64,000 nt of DNA from Anodontia alba. Its lineage: Eukaryota > Mollusca > Bivalvia > Lucinida > Lucinidae. The stretch's first letter is position 1, and each line of letters starts with the position of its first letter. The DNA lies in assembly GCA_964016985.1 (NCBI GenBank), contig OZ024833.1, forward strand, positions 58,293,463-58,357,462. Direction: 5' to 3'. This document shows, in pieces, positions 46,440 to 56,990 of the stretch. The translations under genes and the position numbers were made by a program. The notes below the pieces were generated by a model, which was not told the origin of the DNA, did no database searches, and worked only from the letters and a program-made list of their open reading frames with translations.

Positions 46440-47110
46440 TCTAAACCCCCGAGGGGGTGGGGGTGGGGGTGGGGGGGACCTAAGACGAGTTCCGGCGAAC
46501 CAAGTGCTGAAGGGGGTTAGCTGAGATAAAAGTGAAGAAAAGTCGGTGAAATGAGTTTGTACAGTGCGAAAGAAAGAGTAAGTGTAGTTTAAAGATAAAA
46601 CCAGAACTGATTTTTTAGGGAGAAACATGAACCACCAGACTAACAGCACAGCTAAACTGCGCCAGGGTGAGAAGGGTTCCTTGGTGTGTGTGTGGGGGGG
46701 GATGGGGGGGGGGGGGAATGGGGGTAACTTCCTATATATGGCATAGTACGGATGTGCGTGCCGAATAGCCCCCTTTTTTTAGCGTTGCCAGGTATATGAT
46801 TGGCCCCCCTTTTTTCAACAAAAAGTATATGAATGGCCCCATTTTTCTGGATTCCTATGTGAAAGGCCCCATTTTTCTGACATCCTGGTATATGCATATA
46901 TTTTTCGCTCAGAGATTTTTCGAATTGCTTATCCTCTTGGTATTACATGAACTGATTATGATATTTGTCTAATAACCAGCAAAAATGGGTACAAAAATCA
47001 AAGAGCAGTATATGAATAGGTCAACATTTTGGATGATCAAGTATATGAATGGGTCTGTTTTTTCGAAGGTCAGGTATATGAATGGGGTAGGTTTTGAAAT
47101 ACTGGCTCGC
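46440..47110. repeat. G-runs and TATATGAATGG repeats
   Basis: G-rich strips occur at 46450-46480 and 46690-46715. GTATATGAATGG-type words followed by CCATTTTT or GGTCTGTTTT recur about seven times on both sides (46790-46890 and 47008-47090). The ORFs here are repeats of that word. Confidence 0.55.
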
Positions 47111-47534
47111 ACACCCGTACCAAAATTACCCCTAAGTTACACCCCCCTCCCCTATATCGACAGGTAGAGCATTCCAAAGACTAATATTCCTTGGAAAAAT
47201 GTGTACTTGTAATAATCCTACTATATAGAATTGTTGCCTTTTGATTGCCCATTAAGGTTTACCTCATGAATTTAGTCTTATAATTCAAATAACTACAGAA
47301 ATTGATGAAGTTTATGAGTACTTGGTGTGCGAGATATTGAGCTGCCTCTGTTTGCCTTCCTGTCTGTTCATCTGTTATTCTATCTTAATTCTTGTCGTTA
47401 AGACTACTTGCTTGAAAAAAAAATCAAAGCGCTGACAATACTGGTGGGTCGTTTGTCTCTGAGTGTAGTCTGGGAAAAGGGTATTGAACTGGGACGTAAG
47501 ACTGTTTCTTTTAACCTCAACTTCCTGTCATTTA

Positions 47535-47605
47535 AACAAACAGTGCAGACCCTGATCAGACGCCACATTCTGCAGCGTCTGATCTGGCTCTGCACTGTTT
47601 GCCAA
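47535..47605. repeat. Stand-alone GATCAG palindrome
   Basis: AAACAGTGCAGACCCTGATC and GATCTGGCTCTGCACTGTTT fold around ACATTCTGC. This is the core palindrome of the TTAA MITEs without their ends. Confidence 0.7.
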
Positions 47606-47789
47606 TGCCCTAAATATCCCAATCCAGGTTTACAGATAACCCTCTATCGTCAGCACTCTGATGTAACAGCGACAGGAATAGTGCAGCTATATGTAACCGA
47701 TACCTTGATTTTGTCTAACGCGCGCTTTGGTCAATGATTACCACGTGAACAACTACTTTAAGGAAATTTTGGTGTTTGTACACTATGGC

Positions 47790-48010
47790 TCGATTGCAAC
47801 TAATGAAAACATCATCATTTTGAGCAGTTCTTGGTTTTGAAGAAGAAGAATGTGTTTATTGTAATTATTATTTATTTTTTTTACCATATTTTAGCATGAC
47901 AGTCAATGGAGCGTGACCATTAGAACAAACTCTCAATCCCGTTTCAAAAGTAGGATCGACATGAAATTTGGTGAAAATTAACGGGTTCAGAGAGAAAGAG
48001 AAATGGTTAA
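47790..48010 (+). repeat. Segment related to the 5' part of element 1
   Basis: GCAACTAATGAAAACATCAT, TTTGAAGAAGA and ATGACAGTCAATGGAGCGTG align with 145-235 of element 1. No satellite core or terminus follows. Confidence 0.55.
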
Positions 48011-48351
48011 TAATATCATAATTTTATACAGCTATACAGCACAGGGACAGGGGGGATAACCCTTGCAGAATAAAATTTTGATTGTTACCTAAAGCTTTTG
48101 CTACTTGAATCATATATTGTAAGTTTTAGACACTTCAGCTATTTTTGTCTTTGTGTGTGTGTTCATTGCTCTCAGTGGTTATTCTTTTTATAATATATTT
48201 ATATTTGCCAGAATGCAGGGACTTGCCAAACTCTCATCTTCATCGAATCTGTAAAGAAATGATGTGAGAAGAGGTATTTTAGTTGCATATTGCCACTCCC
48301 ACCTATGCTATACTTCCTATCTCTTTACATGGCCAGACAAGAGACAAGCTA

Positions 48352-48466
48352 AACAGGGTCTTCTTTCCTTGCTGGTGTGCAACAGGGTCTGTTTTCTCTG
48401 CTTGTATGTAACAGTGTCTCCTTTCCCTGCTGGTGTGCAAAATGGTCTTCTTTCTCTTGCCATAGT
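48352..48466 (+). repeat. 29-bp tandem repeat, four copies
   Basis: AACAGGGTCTTCTTTCCTTG-type units start at 48352, 48381, 48410 and 48439. Confidence 0.85.
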
Positions 48467-48932
48467 TACCAAATAAAATGGCCACTGGTCATTAACCTTT
48501 ACCACTCTCTGGGCTAATTCAGCAAAAGATGAATTGGTGATATTTCCTTATTTTTCCCAGAAAACAGGAATTGGCATTTCATGCAAATTGTCTCCATTGG
48601 GCCATTTTCGTGCGTTACGCATCATATGAGAAGCATATTCTGATCAGAGCCTTCTCTGGTTCTTAGTCTACGTTACATTCAGTATATGTTTACACTACAC
48701 TACACAATATTTGTAAGTGGACAAGAAAAGTTTTGAGCAAACTGCACGGATGAACAGTTAATCTGAGTGAGCTTATGAGGACTGCAAATGCGAGAAAGAT
48801 TCTCTTATCATGATGTGCTTATTTTTTCTTTTATCCTCGCCGCAATGTTTCCCTGCTTATCAATTTTCAGAGGAGCAAAATCAGTACACACAACATATGT
48901 CTATGTCGGTAAATTAGCAAAAACAGCAACGA

Positions 48933-50825
48933 ACAAGAGCTGTCGCAGGACAGCATAGCTCGCCTGAGTCATGCCTTCTCTAGCTATGGCATGGCTTAGT
49001 GGACAGAACCGTTTTAATCAGCTTTTACAACAATGTCAAAGGTACAGCTATCATGAAGCGTAAAAAAAAAAATCAAAATCAGTGATTAGGTGAGGTAGCT
49101 CAAACATAAGGGCAGTGAAAGTTATCATTCTTGTACGCGACATGCCTCCTGGACCTGTCCTACATACCTAACAAATATCATCAAACTGTCTCAAAGGGTA
49201 CTGGAGATAGAATGCCCGAGATTTCATGATTTAATATTGAAATGTGAGGTAATTTGAAAATAAGGCAGTGAGATTTATTTTCTTGCATGCGACACACTTA
49301 CTTGACCTTTCCTAAATTTCTACATAATATTATCAAAGTCGGGCAATTTTATGAGAGACAGGGACAGATGGACTGACAAATAGATAGAAGGACAGACATT
49401 CAGACGGATGCTTTAAGGGTCTGACCCTGGGGTATGATGTACATAATATAAGGTTATGCTATGACATGATTATGTTTCAAATATGGAAGGGTTCCGTCCA
49501 GTGGTTGCTGAGATATAAATGTTCAAAAAATCTTGTCGTAAAACTTTATTAAAGAAAGACATGCTCCAGGGTCTGTCTTTCGGGTATTATTTTAGGGAAT
49601 CTAATGTCATTCTATGATATGATTATGTTCCTAATACGAAAGGTTCTGTCCAGTAACTGCTGAGATATAAATGTTCAAAAAACTTTGTTGTAAAGCTTTA
49701 AAGTGAGAGTGACCTAATTTTTGACCCCTAAGGTCCTCTCCAGGGTCTGACCCTGGGATTTGGTGTCAGGTGTTGTAAGGTTATGGTATGATATGGTTAT
49801 GTTCCAATTATGGAAGGATTTTGTCCAGTGCTTGCTGGGTTATAATTGTGCAAAAACTTTGTCATAAAACTTTAAAGTGAGTGTAATTTTGACCCCTAAG
49901 ACCCGCTTCAGGGCCAAACTCTGGGATATGTTGTTACAGAATGTAAGGTCATACTATGATATAATTATGTTTCAAATATGGAAAGGTTCTGTTCAGTTGT
50001 TGCTGAGATATAAATGATCAAAAATATTTTAAAGTGAGTGTGACCTAATGTTTGATCCACAAGATTTTCTCCGGGGTCTAACCCTGGGGTATGGTGTAAG
50101 GGACTCTAAGGTTATGGTTTGATATGGTTATATTCCAAATATGAAAAGGTTCTGTCAAGGGGTTGCTGAGATATAATTGTTCAAAAAACTTTGTCGTAAA
50201 CTGACTATGACCTAATTTTTGACACCTAAGACCCGCTCCAGAGTCAAACTCTGAGGTATGGGGTAACTGAATGTACGGTTATGCTATGATATAATTAGAT
50301 TCCAAATATTGAAGGGTTCTAGGCAGTGGTTGCTGAAATATAAATGATCAGAAACTTTACATAAAATTTTAAAGTGAGTGTTACCTAATTTTTGACCCCT
50401 ACGCCACACCCAAGGGTCTGACCCTGGGGTATTTTGTTATAGAATAGAAGGTTATGCTATGCTATGATTATATATCAAATAATTATGTAAGGGTTTTAGG
50501 CAGTGTTTGTTTAGATATGAATATTTAGAAAAAGTTTATCGTAAAACTTTAAAGTGAGTATGACCTAATGATTTATCCCTAAGCCCCTAAGCCTATTCAC
50601 AGGGCCTCACCCTGTGGTATGATGTTACAGAATAGAAGCATGTTGCTATTATATGATTATATTCCAAATGTCAAAGGGTCCTGGCCAGTGGTTGTTGAGA
50701 TTCGAAGGTTTAAAAACTTTGTCGTAAAACTTGAAAGTGTGATGCCAACGCCGACACCGACGCCGACGTCAGGGTGACAACAATAGCTCCCTGTACTTTT
50801 CATACAGGCGAGCTAATAAATTATA
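48933..50825 (+). mobile_element. Satellite-carrying element 5 with matched termini
   Basis: It begins ACAAGAGCTGTCGCAGGACA. AGCTCGCCTG (48957-48966) is the exact complement of CAGGCGAGCT (50815-50824) in the terminal hairpin. CGACACCGACGCCGACGTC precedes the hairpin. The core is about eight ~160-175-bp units (marker CTGAGATATAAATG...CAAAAAACTTTGTCGTAAA). Confidence 0.65.
49380..50740 (+). repeat. Tandem satellite, ~160-175-bp unit
   Basis: TGCTGAGATATAAATG or a variant lies near 49508, 49665, 49825, 50002, 50168 and 50333, with GGGTCTGACCCTGGGGTATG between. Two further, more diverged units follow. Confidence 0.8.
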
Positions 50826-52265
50826 ATTCTATTCTTATGATGCTAATTTTTCTTTTATCCTCACCACAATATTTCCCTGTTTTAGAGGGGCAAAATCAGT
50901 GCCCACAACATACACTACGTGAAGGAAATAGAAAAATAATAAATCACAGTTCCAAAATGTGCCTTAACTAGAACAACGGATGACAAATATATGTTTCACA
51001 TAGATGTGTTAATGTTATGAATTCAATATTTTTCTTATTTCTACAGAAAAACAACAACAACAAAAACATATGTTGTTGGTTCTCATTAAAAGTGCCTCTG
51101 CAAGGCGCTTCTACTTACTGTCCTTTCGATATCACTCGGAAAGATTTTTTTTGCTTGGCGTTTTTTTGTTCGGAATGACCATATCTTAACAGAAACCATT
51201 TGTCTTTTCTGTTTCTGTGTTTTGTTTTCAAATATTTACCCTAGAAATTGGACTGAGCTATGCAATTTCTATAGAAAAGTGATTGTTTAAAATTTTTCTA
51301 TAAAAAAATAAATTTTACTTTTCTTTGCTGAATTTGAATTGTTGATGTTTCATATCTTTCAGAACAATTTCAGAAATTTTGAACAAGCGGAACTTGTTGA
51401 AAATCTGTCTCCAAATTACTACCCTACAGATTTTGGCATTATTTGCACTTTTTTTAATAAGGGGGAAAAAGTGAAAAATTAATATTTTATTTAGAATAAA
51501 ACAAAACAAAAAAAAAAAAAAAAAAAAAAAATAATGACTAGAATAAAACTGTTTATGCATAATTAGTTACAAAAAGTAGTTTTGCATTTAATCATGACAG
51601 AAGTTTGCAAATTTACTTATTCTGTGTAAAGGGCCAGCAAAAACGACTCTGAAAGATGTCAAAAGGACAGTAGTCCACAGCAAATTTTCTGATTTCTCCG
51701 TATATACTAAATTATAGTTCCAAAATATGCTTTATTTAGAGCAATGGCTTACAACCAGTAGTATACGTTTCACAATCTTCCAATGATTACCAACAACATG
51801 TTTTTGAGGCGAAATAAAAAAAAATCAATAAATTATGATTCCAAAAATTGCCTTATTTAGAGCGGCGTATACAATTCACACAGACATGTTAAAGTAATGA
51901 ATTCAATTTATGAGTTACGACTGACGTCATCACTGACACCCAACAGGAGAACAGAAACCCTACCAGCATCCAGTGGTGATGTTTAAAATAAACGCAGAGG
52001 ATGTGTTTACTAAGATTATTTGGTGATAATTCTTAGATACTTTTTCTTATTTTCCACAAAAAACATATTTTATGAGTACTATTAAGAAACGCCTCACCAT
52101 GGAGAACTCGAGAAAATTATTCCAGAATTATCAACAAAGACTCCTTCTTAACAAATTCTCCGCTATGGATAAAAATAATAATATAAAATAATATAAAATA
52201 AAGTGTGCCAGTCCTAGCCAAGGACTTTTGTAAAACAAACATTACTCACATCGATATAGAAAATA
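50826..52265. other. No gene seen
   Basis: A foldback MITE fragment is at 51019-51115 (AACATATGTTGTTGGTTCTC...GAGGCG... style), an A-run at 51508-51530, and half-MITEs near 51780 and 52050. No conserved protein. Confidence 0.45.
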
Positions 52266-52271
52266 TGTTTT

Positions 52272-52556
52272 AAAAAGGTAAGAGAAAAGTCCAGGGAGCC
52301 ACAATTACGAGCCACAGCCCTTCCCAGACACCCAGAGGAAGAAAAAAAAAACAAAAAAAAAACAGACAAAACCAAACAAGCGCAAATCGAACAAACGTAC
52401 CGAAAGCAATTAGATAAGCTCTCTCTTCCTAAGTGAAGTAATCGCAATGCTAAAAGGACTGAATAACACAAGAAAAAAATAACACAAGGCAAGACTTTAA
52501 ATAAATTGCCTCGTAGAATAACACACAAAACAACAAAGAGTAAGACTAACGCCTTA
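52272..52556 (-). mobile_element. Retroelement 3'-end fragment
   Basis: On the minus strand it matches 57921-58180 from the CTTACTCTTTGTTG segment through to TCTCTTACCTTTTT, where homology ends as in the other copies. A hydrophobic frame is partly retained (LPCVIFFLC...). Confidence 0.7.
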
Positions 52557-52799
52557 AAAACAATAAAATATAGCCTGAAATAATGACTCTATATAAAACC
52601 GATTACGTAAATAAGCACATACATATACAAAATGTACCAAAATGTAACAATAACAGTAAAGCAAAGAATAAAAAAAAAAATATATAAAAGTTCAGATAAA
52701 GGGAGCATTTAGTAGACGTAAAAATTTAGCTTTGCACCAAATCATGTCCTCTGAGTAATCATTTGAATCCTGTACATTTAAAAAACAATCACCCGTTAT

Positions 52800-53195
52800 C
52801 TGCTGATGCTGCCAACAGTAGGCTGAAAAGACATGCTTTCGCTGTCAACAGCATGCTAAATGATAAGTTTTGGCAGTCGAAAGCATGCTGCAGTATAAAT
52901 TTTGGCTGCCAACAGCATACTGTAGTTTAAGTTTTGACTGTCAACAGCATGCTAAAGTATACATCTGGCTGCTAACAGTAGGCTAAAATTTAAGTTTGGC
53001 TGTCAACAACATGTTAACGTATACGTTTTGGCTGTCAACTGCATGCTGAAGTACAAAATTTTGGCTGTCAACAGCATGCTAAAATATACGTTTTGGCTGC
53101 CAACACATGCTGAAGTATAAATTTTGGCCGTCAGCGGCATGCTGAAGTATAAGACGCAGGTGTCAAAATCATGCTGAAGTATAAGGTTTGAAATA
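52800..53195. repeat. ~32-bp minisatellite just downstream of the ABCB stop codon
   Basis: About eleven units carry TGGCTGTCAACAGCATGCT and AAGTATAAATTT, with a period of 32-34. The array starts about 10 bases after the transporter stop, so it lies in what would be the 3' untranslated region. Confidence 0.85.
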
Positions 53196-53202
53196 GTCAA
53201 GG

Positions 53203-53403
53203 TTATTGATTCCTTGCCTGTGTCATACTTAATTTGTAATAGAATCCCTGATTCGTCATGAGGGCATTGTGTTTGCCCTCTTCTGTAACGACTCCTTGGC
53301 GTATTACAAAGATTTTATCGGCGTTCTGGATAGTTGATAGCCGACGGGCAATAACAATACTCGTTCGCCCTTCTCGTGCCTGGTCAAGGGCTTCTCGTAC
53401 GAC
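53203..53403 (-). pseudogene. ABCB (P-glycoprotein type) transporter, last coding exon, H-loop altered
   Basis: This is the C-terminal end of the second nucleotide-binding domain of an ABCB full transporter, a plasma-membrane efflux pump family. The acceptor TTTACCCAG precedes [17 protein letters not shown]. The D-loop-distal and H-loop region follows, then [18 protein letters not shown], and it ends MTQARNQ-TAA (stop 53203-53205). The exon start matches the human ABCB1 boundary before VVQEAL. The conserved switch histidine in [14 protein letters not shown] is arginine here (codon CGT, 53344-53346), a single A-to-G change. That residue contacts the ATP gamma-phosphate in the family, so catalysis would be expected to fail. 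The frame is otherwise open. With exon 53986-54122 broken, I call the gene a pseudogene. Confidence 0.9.
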
Positions 53404-53499
53404 CTGGGTAAATAAAGATGAACAATGACAATAATTGGAAAAATATGTGATAAAATTAATGTGAAAATATGGTCCTTCCTTTGCACTTATGTACCAATT

Positions 53500-53610
53500 A
53501 TAGTTGCAGCAGACTACATTTTATAAATTATTTTCCAGAAAAATAAAGCTTGACATTCCATTTGAATTATCTGCCAGATGATTCACATGAAATTCAAATA
53601 ATATCTATAA
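53500..53610. mobile_element. Fragment of CCCTTAAAG-family MITE in the intron
   Basis: GTTGCAGCAGACTACATTTT and TCTGCCAGATGATTCACATG are the arm sequences of the 20772 family. The termini are lost. Confidence 0.55.
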
Positions 53611-53985
53611 AGGTTGTCCTTGAAAACAAAGAACACATAAACGAACGAAAATTGGAGTCTCCGTTTCACTGACACTTTTTCCTATGACAGCACTGTAGTT
53701 TGCAGATATATTTGAACAGTATGGAATATAAAAAGAAACAAACAAAACAAAGAACGTCAAAGGACGTCCTGTGACTTAGGAAAGTTGTGAACCGTGACTA
53801 GCATTTCAGCAGTAATTTCCATTTCCTCATAAACTCCTCAATTCTTTCCTAAATGTTTAAGCAAATTTGGTAAATGCAGTCTACTAGTTCCAATGAATAT
53901 CCATCGTGGATTAGGTCTAATGTTATATTAATACATAGCCTATCATTGTCTGCATCGCATTAAATTTGTAGTTATTGATACTGAC

Positions 53986-54122
53986 CTTCTCACTTTCTGT
54001 GTCCAGAGCAGATGTAGCTTCATCCAACAATAGAATCATTGGGTTTCTTACAAGATTGCTACTCCCTGTTTCTGACTAACACTTAGCCGAGCTCCCTTCT
54101 CCCCAACATTGGTACCATAGCC
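53986..54122 (-). pseudogene. ABCB transporter signature/Walker B exon, frameshifted
   Basis: After the acceptor TTTATAG it reads GYGTNVGEKGARLSVSQKQG, then a stop. The ABC signature LSGGQ is LSVSQ (54072-54086). The conserved Ala-Arg-Ala after the signature helix is missing, with a net loss of 10 bases. This shifts the frame and creates TAA at 54048-54050. In the next frame the exon continues VRNPMILLLDEATSALDTES, so Walker B and the D-loop are intact apart from the shift. It ends GAG AAG before donor GTCAGT, in phase with the last exon. Loss of signature glycines plus a frameshift indicates a non-functional copy, unless the assembly is wrong. Confidence 0.88.
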
Positions 54123-54512
54123 CTATAAATTAACAATGAAATAATTGTGGTATTACTATAGTATATAGACTGTCTCGGTAATATCAATATCAAAATGGAT
54201 ACTAATTTATGTAGGCAAATTGTCGGTATTCCGATGAGGACTAAATCAGGGTGGCAAACGTACGTCATAGTCACGTGAGTAAATGATACGGAGCACACGA
54301 AAATCATTGATAAACAGTGTCGCTTGGAAGTAGAAAAAGGGTAAATATTTTATGTCACGGGTAGTTTTCAGACTACATCTGTGATGCAGCTACCCCAGAA
54401 ACGGTTCTAATTACAACTTCTTACTATTCCAGCTCCTATTATTGGTCCGTTTGAGAGCTTACCTCGATCAACCAAAGTTTTCCTGCAGATGGGAACACAC
54501 CATGCGCTGAAA

Positions 54513-54698
54513 TCACAAAGACAAATGGCGTTTTTGCTGCTTCACCGACTTTTTAGAGTAATTTTGACAAACACGGTTGTCACAAATATCATTTATTATT
54601 TGGTCCCGTGCAACACTGCACAGTTTGTCGACAGATCGATAGGCAATGGAACGCCACGACCGACAATAAGTAAAAAAACTTCCAGATAAAGAACACAT
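54513..54698 (-). CDS. Outward-facing ORF in left arm (unknown)
   Basis: This 61-codon frame ends ...QNYSKKSVKQQKRHLSL. The right-arm counterpart (62286-62519, +) keeps VDKLC(S/N)VARDQIINDICDN and the same stop. Beyond the stop both arms have an acceptor-like TTTGTGATTTCAG, a 44-base open segment (AWCVPICRKTLVDR) and a donor CGAG|GTAAGC, which hints at a spliced transcript. The function is unknown. Confidence 0.25.
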   Translation of the reverse strand: MCSLSGSFFTYCRSWRSIAYRSVDKLCSVARDQIINDICDNRVCQNYSKKSVKQQKRHLSL

Positions 54699-54839
54699 CC
54701 AAATTCAGTGCATTGTGGAAATGGTATAAAACGTCACATTTTTTATCTCTAAATGTATTTTAAGGCGGTTTAACTTAATGTCATTTTCTATTCTATCCGA
54801 ATTTCTCTTAGCAAGCCTTACAGTTAACATTTTTTGCTC

Positions 54840-54970
54840 AAACTACGTCACTGAAACTACGAGTTACTCGTTGTAAGTTGATTGGCCAATAGCGAGAAAT
54901 CAACTCATAAAGTTTCGTGACGTGAGCATCTCTTCGCCAAGAACACCTTTCTCGCGAGATCTAACGATAC
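54840..54970. promoter_or_regulatory. Promoter-like motif cluster, left arm
   Basis: The palindromic promoter motif TCTCGCGAGA (54950-54959) lies close to CRE-like words CTACGTCACTG (54843) and CGTGACGTGAG (54916). The same group is at 62080-62180 in the right arm. ORFs run away from it in both directions, so a bidirectional promoter is plausible. This rests on motifs alone. Confidence 0.35.
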
Positions 54971-55145
54971 CTCCTTCAGATCTCGCACATTTGACGCTTT
55001 GAATTATTGTGGGATCTAGCCAATTTTGGCCTAAAAAGCAGATGAAGAAAGCAATTGTATTCTGCATGAATTTCCAGATACCATTGGCCAAAGGCGACAG
55101 GTCAGTGCGTAATGGGGCGATACCTGTCGGTGACAATGCAAACAC
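54900..55145 (-). CDS. Conserved ORF in left arm near TCTCGCGAGA (unknown)
   Basis: An 81-codon frame containing KFMQNTIAFFICFLGQNWLD. The same 61 C-terminal residues occur in the right arm at 61852-62139. The frame overlaps promoter-like sequence, so it may not be translated. Confidence 0.2.
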   Translation of the reverse strand: MFALSPTGIAPLRTDLSPLANGIWKFMQNTIAFFICFLGQNWLDPTIIQSVKCARSEGGIVRSREKGVLGEEMLTSRNFMS

Positions 55146-55699
55146 AGTTTAACAAAATGACGACTGACATGGAAAGATCATACCAACTATTTATTTTTCG
55201 TTTCGTTCGATGATATTGAATTCTACCGACTCTCGAGATCAGATCTACTTATTTTGTTGACATGAAATGAAAGATCTGGCCCCCATAGCGTGGTAGGCAG
55301 TGAGAATCTAGGTCTTTTTGCCCCCAAACCACACCACCCCTAGTTTTGTCGCCCCAAAGACGTTTCAACCCTTGTCGTTACGCCCCACTGGTCATTTGCC
55401 CCCCCCCCCCCCCAGTCGTTTCGGTCTTCTTGTCGTTTCGCCCCTAGTATATTTAAAAAGAAATGCGTCAGAGAATTTACAATCATTACATCTTATCAAT
55501 AGAGTAAGATACCTAAGCTTCTGTAAACAAGAACCTGCTTTATGATTAAACAAGGCAAATATTTGTAATACATATCAGCCTGTCTACCGTCGACTCTGAA
55601 CGACGCATATGATGTTTACCTCCGAGATAGCATGGTATCTTTTGTTTCTGTATCTCCGAAATCGCTTCTAGGTAATGTCTGTAGCTATACAAGCTGGTT

Positions 55700-56160
55700 T
55701 TAGACTTACCTGATTATAACCGTGACTTCGCAACGTCTGATCCGCCCCTTTTTGGTTTGCTTGAGATAGTATATTATGACTAATGCCTATATTTTCTCTA
55801 TTCTTTGCTGAACAGGTCGATTAAAGTCTCACCTGGTGGAACCATGCATCCGTACCGTCTGATCTGTGCCTTTGTCGTTCGCTCTGTGATAGAATAATGG
55901 TGTTAGATTCTGTATTTTGGGTTTGAATGCTGTATAGTTTTTTTGCTAAGCAGACCAGGAAAACGGAAACCCTGCATCTTCACAATCTGATATGCGCCTT
56001 TCTTTGTTCATTCTTGAATATTACGCTGCTGTTAGTTTCTCAATCCGAAGTTTAAATGCTAGATAGCGTTTTTGCCAAGCAGGGCAGTTTAAATTTTACC
56101 TATGCAAACTCTGCATTCGTACGGTCCGATCTGTGCCTTTTAGTGTTAGATTGTATGATA
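55700..56160 (+). repeat. Degenerate ~140-bp tandem units in the left arm
   Basis: Four diverged units share a (G/C)TACGGTCTGATC(T/C)GTGCCTTT-like block, then a (A/T)GTTAGATT...TATAGTTTTTTTGC block. The mirror array in the right arm is at 60900-61330. Confidence 0.55.
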
Positions 56161-56990
56161 GTATATTGTTTCTAGTGTATGGTTTTCTATATCTGAATTT
56201 GAAGACTCGAGCATCTGTTTGCATAGGAAAACACTATATAACTAGTCAAAGAATCGTTAGAGTAAAACAAATAAAACCCGAAAAGTATCATGATGAAGCA
56301 AATACGAGGGCTCAACAGATACAATATGTTGACGAGCTCCTAGAGATTGATGGGATGTCAAACAACACCACTGAAAATTTGAAGTAAAAAAGAATCATCA
56401 ATTAAAACCCCTGCCAATGTATTTTCCTTCTGTTTAAATGTTTGGAATATAGCAAAATGCGAAACTAATACAACAAATGGTAAAAGTGCATGATCAATTC
56501 TGCGAAAAATCACTATTGACGTAAAGCTTCCCTTTTTCCACATTTCCATGGCGTTAGATGTTGTGATGTCATTTAAAAGCATACAAATGTGACTGCCAGA
56601 ATTCTACAAAATTTGGGTGGGATGTCTTTAGCGCGTTAGCGCAATAGTGGTAAAAAAAGTGGAAGCTGAAGGCTTTATCCGCCTTTCCATGTTACAATTA
56701 GATCTAAAGCTGATCAGTTCTTATGCGTTACTTCTTAATACTTTACTCTGTGTCTGTCTGTTGTAAGCAAATAAATCATTCGCGATGGCTTTTAACAATT
56801 TCATAACTACAAGACTTGTCTCCATCCCTTTATATTTATAAAAAAAATCAATGTTAAAATATTTTAGTTAGTTAGTGTGATAAATGATATGGAACATATC
56901 CGCTGTACATAATGATATAGACCACACATACAAGGGAAAAAGATACAGAACACACAATTTATATGTGGCATTATGTTTTATTTTCAGGTA

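Noticed and set aside
46652..47167. ORFs with repeated KYMNG / HIPG words
   Set aside because: They are short degenerate TATATGAATGG repeats read in frame, with G-run breaks and no domain.
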